Source: Bacillota bacterium
GTDB taxonomy: Bacteria; Bacillota_A; Clostridia; Clostridiales; Clostridiaceae
Direction: 5' to 3'
Assembly: GCA_021837545.1 (NCBI GenBank)
Contig: JAKBFR010000134.1
Location: 1 to 5,909, forward strand
Length of the DNA stretch: 5,909 nt
Made by a program: the position numbers and the translations under genes. The notes under the pieces are model-generated. The model did no database searches, was not told where the DNA came from, and saw only the letters and a program-made list of their open reading frames with translations. Below are positions 5,178-5,909 of this stretch, one piece after another; the stretch's first letter is position 1, and every line of letters starts with the position of its first letter.

Positions 5178-5909
5178 CTACGATTTTATCACAAAAAAGG
5201 ATTCTTTAAACTCCTTCTTAATAATTAAAAAATCCTCTAAATCATTCAAAAATTGGAATAACAATGCCCTATTTTCAAATTCAGTTCTATTCTTTGGCAA
5301 TTCCATGTTTTTATAATCTTTTCTAAGTAAATTTAATTTATCAATAAGTTCAATACAATCATTATCTTCATGAATATTCATTGCAACCTCATTGGTAAAC
5401 TCTGATAATATACTAGTTTGTTCATATTTCATATAAAATCTTGAGAAATGCCTTTGCATTCTTTTTATAGCATCTAACTGTATTGTTCTCATATCTATGT
5501 AACTTACATAATAATCATTGCTCTTAAATAAATGATTGTTATTTATTATTTGCGTCATAACTTTAGTATTCTTAATTAATTTTTCAACGTTCATAAATAC
5601 TTCATGTTCATAAACTGGTACTGTTTGAGTAACTAAGCTTACTGCCATATCAGATAATATTGCTCTAAAATAGTCTTCTATCCTTGCTTTATTCTTTTCA
5701 AAATCATTTTCTAATGATGCTGTATATAAATTAAACAACATTGCAACGCCAATACCTATTGCATTTAACTTTGATTCATTTACAATCCAAGAAACATTAA
5801 TATTTGTACTCATTAAAAGATGTGTTGATAATACTGCTCCAATAACCATGCCATCGCTTATTTTTAAAGCCTTAGTTGTTGGTATAAAAATAAGTAGAAA
5901 TAATCCAAA
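5178..5909 (-). CDS. Aromatic acid exporter family (DUF939/ArAE_1) membrane protein, 5' end beyond the window
   Basis: The reading frame stays open to the right edge, so the ATG at 5849 is an internal Met and the true start lies outside; 243 residues are visible. The visible N-terminal part has hydrophobic segments (FGLFLLFIP; GMVIGAVLSTHLLMS; LNAIGIGVAMLFNLY), ending in the NLYTASLENDFEKNKARIEDYFRAIL junction I recognise from YqjA-like ArAE_1 proteins. The remaining roughly 170 residues are charged and helical, matching the C-terminal cytosolic domain (ArAE_1_C). The family is named after aromatic acid exporters, but for the Firmicute members transport substrates are mostly inferred. The stop is TAG at 5180-5178. 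I find no convincing terminator between it and the riboswitch promoter; a 5-bp ATACG/CGTAT repeat has too large a loop. Some read-through into the riboswitch leader is therefore possible. Confidence 0.85.
   Translation of the reverse strand, partial: FGLFLLIFIPTTKALKISDGMVIGAVLSTHLLMSTNINVSWIVNESKLNAIGIGVAMLFNLYTASLENDFEKNKARIEDYFRAILSDMAVSLVTQTVPVYEHEVFMNVEKLIKNTKVMTQIINNNHLFKSNDYYVSYIDMRTIQLDAIKRMQRHFSRFYMKYEQTSILSEFTNEVAMNIHEDNDCIELIDKLNLLRKDYKNMELPKNRTEFENRALLFQFLNDLEDFLIIKKEFKESFFVIKS

Noticed and set aside
5847..5849. ATG at 5849 as the start of the exporter-family gene
   Set aside because: The frame is open to the window edge and the 20 extra codons encode a hydrophobic stretch fitting the family, and no ribosome binding site precedes this ATG; it is an internal Met.

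Overview
The window is very AT-rich (by eye about 30% G+C), with strong AGGAGG-type ribosome binding sites, short intergenic spaces and protein families typical of Clostridium and relatives. All seven protein genes lie on the minus strand, so transcription runs from high to low coordinates. No tRNA, rRNA, insertion sequence or CRISPR array was seen.

Reading in the direction of transcription, the right edge (5909-5178) holds the C-terminal part of an aromatic-acid-exporter-type (DUF939/ArAE_1) membrane protein whose start lies outside the window. A 338-base gap follows (5177-4840). It contains a promoter (5103-5075), a GEMM-I (cyclic di-GMP-I class) riboswitch aptamer (5061-4966) and an intrinsic terminator (4933-4903). 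A 16-bp alternative pairing between the 5' strand of the aptamer and the 5' arm of the terminator gives a complete expression platform, and it predicts that ligand switches the operon OFF. The aptamer carries A rather than G at the position equivalent to Vc2 G20, the residue that distinguishes cyclic di-GMP aptamers from cyclic AMP-GMP aptamers.

The riboswitch controls two genes: a 113-residue STAS-like protein of unknown function (4839-4498) and a ketoacyl synthase III-like enzyme (4432-3446). The enzyme keeps the nucleophilic Cys but appears to have lost the catalytic His and Asn. A strong terminator (3293-3255) ends this unit. The riboswitch and the divergent enzyme it controls are the most interesting part of the window.

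A single radical SAM gene (3199-2333) follows, with its own extended -10 promoter tucked against the preceding terminator and its own terminator (2264-2233).

The left part (2125-3) is a tight operon: a short prepilin peptidase without the zinc/methylase domain, a DegS-like cytoplasmic sensor kinase, and its partner NarL/DegU-type response regulator, which overlaps the kinase gene by 20 bases. The response regulator reading frame stops right after the conserved Lys-Asp at the end of strand 5 of the receiver, only two bases from the window edge. The output domain is therefore missing in this frame, which suggests a frameshift, a nonsense mutation or a sequence error.
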